A stretch of 64,000 bases of DNA from Desulfamplus sp. (GTDB lineage: Bacteria > Desulfobacterota > Desulfobacteria > Desulfobacterales > Desulfobacteraceae), in the NCBI GenBank assembly GCA_015232555.1, contig JADFZJ010000010.1, positions 6,868 to 70,867 of the forward strand. The letters are read 5' to 3'. The position numbers were made by a program, and so were the translations under genes. Under the pieces are notes generated by a model that made no database searches, was not told the origin of the DNA, and saw only the letters and a list, made by a program, of their open reading frames with translations. Positions 63,291-64,000 of the stretch are shown piece after piece. Numbering within the stretch: position 1 is the stretch's first letter; each line of letters opens with the position of its first letter.

Positions 63291-64000
63291 TTAATCTTTT
63301 CTAAAACCGTTAGGGTTATTTTTCTGCCAATTCCATGTATCACGACACATATCGTCAATGGTTCTTACAGCTTTCCAGTCAAGCTCTCGCTCTGCTTTTG
63401 ACGGATCAGCATAACATGCCGCTATATCTCCTGCTCTTCTTTGAGCAATTTTAAATGGAATCTTTCTATCTGATGCCTTTTCAAATGAGCGGACAAGCTC
63501 CATAACAGAATGTCCTTTGCCTGTACCAAGATTATAAACAACAACTCCAGGGTTTGTGAATAATTTTGGCAGAGCTTTAATATGGCCTGCTGCAAGGTCA
63601 GAAACATGGATAAAGTCTCTCACGCCTGTTCCATCTGGGGTATTATAGTCATCGCCAAAGATGTTCAAAAATGAAAGTCTGCCAACTGCCACCTGTGCAA
63701 TATAGGGGATAAGATTGTTGGGAATACCAAAAGGGTCTTCTCCAATTCTGCCGCTTGAATCTGCTCCTACAGGATTGAAGTATCTTAAAAGGGCAATATT
63801 CCATGACGGATCCGATACGTGTAAATCTTTAAGAATCTCCTCAATCATAAGTTTTGTGCGTCCATAAGGGTTAGTAACAGATAGAGGAAAATTTTCTTTA
63901 ATTGGAAGTGTATGTGGATCGCCATATACAGTTGCAGATGAGCTGAATACAAGATTTTTAACACCATATTGTTTCATAACTTCAAGCAAAGTAAGTGTAC
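63291..64000 (-). CDS. galE: UDP-glucose 4-epimerase, 3' part (5' end beyond window)
   Basis: About 236 residues of a short-chain dehydrogenase/reductase-type epimerase; the frame is open to the window edge, so the N-terminal NAD-binding GxxGxxG half is missing only because of the edge. Visible: the catalytic Ser and Tyr-Lys region [13 protein letters not shown] and [12 protein letters not shown], substrate-binding [18 protein letters not shown], and the C-terminal [17 protein letters not shown] and [11 protein letters not shown]. GalE interconverts UDP-glucose and UDP-galactose, feeding surface polysaccharide synthesis, and touches the UDP-glucose pool used by BcsA. An 80-nt gap precedes the HEAT/receiver gene. 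Confidence 0.93.
   Translation of the reverse strand, partial: TLTLLEVMKQYGVKNLVFSSSATVYGDPHTLPIKENFPLSVTNPYGRTKLMIEEILKDLHVSDPSWNIALLRYFNPVGADSSGRIGEDPFGIPNNLIPYIAQVAVGRLSFLNIFGDDYNTPDGTGVRDFIHVSDLAAGHIKALPKLFTNPGVVVYNLGTGKGHSVMELVRSFEKASDRKIPFKIAQRRAGDIAACYADPSKAERELDWKAVRTIDDMCRDTWNWQKNNPNGFRKD

Noticed and set aside
1-64000. CRISPR array, tRNA or rRNA genes, transposase, integrase or prophage
   Set aside because: No spaced direct-repeat array, no tRNA-like or rRNA sequence and no recombinase gene seen on either strand; the tandem arrays found have no spacers.

Overview
The window reads as chromosomal DNA of a low-GC, flagellated Gram-negative bacterium, most likely a member of the Desulfobacterota (classical Deltaproteobacteria, Desulfobacterales-like). 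The inference rests on gene content: a sigma-54-type flagellar regulon in delta-proteobacterial order, RpoH with its RpoH box, outer-membrane lipoproteins (OmpA-like, DUF4292), DUF2914, HD-GYP signalling proteins and a bcs cellulose operon. The species cannot be named from the sequence alone. No tRNA, rRNA, CRISPR array, transposase or phage gene was seen.

Layout. 1-5.8 kb: signalling block (3' part of a hybrid kinase, an HD-GYP regulator, a convergent 7TM hybrid kinase). 5.9-11.8 kb: recB-recD without recC. 11.8-13.4 kb: acyl-ACP thioesterase and a flavoprotein. 13.5-30.5 kb: a leftward flagellar and chemotaxis block. It holds flgB-flgC-fliE-fliF-fliG-fliH-fliI-fliJ-motE from a sigma-54 promoter, two sigma-54 activators flanking a large TPR protein with its own sigma-54 promoter, then cheY, cheX, a PilZ protein and a REC-GAF-HD-GYP protein. 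30.8-33.2 kb: an Lrp-type regulator, a LysA-type decarboxylase and a small unknown protein. 33.2-37.9 kb: recJ, yqaA, a DUF2914 protein and a fused diadenylate cyclase-YbbR protein. 38-49.8 kb: a leftward cellulose operon (GH44-like cellulase, bcsA, bcsB, bcsZ, short bcsC). 49.9-60.4 kb: radical SAM protein, nitroreductase, rdgB, OmpA-like lipoprotein, dgt, mrp, DUF4292 lipoprotein, TPR lipoprotein, rpoH. 60.6-64 kb: ATP-grasp protein, HEAT-repeat/receiver protein and the 3' part of galE.

Functionally the window joins motility and surface-matrix control. Two HD-GYP phosphodiesterases, a PilZ protein and a PilZ-containing BcsA point to cyclic-di-GMP control of swimming versus cellulose. No GGDEF cyclase is present. 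A separate c-di-AMP synthase is encoded nearby.

The most unusual property is structural. Many conserved genes carry in-frame tandem duplications, with periods of 15, 18, 27, 30, 36, 42, 48 and 60 bp, placed in predicted surface loops or termini. Similar duplications (22, 31 and 40 bp) sit at gene junctions. There are also three copies of a 48-nt dispersed repeat, an inverted-repeat-bounded element at 49776-49947 that supplies a stop codon to one gene and a start codon to the next, and a family of degenerate GC-rich palindromes. Together these suggest a genome shaped by short duplications and micro-elements.
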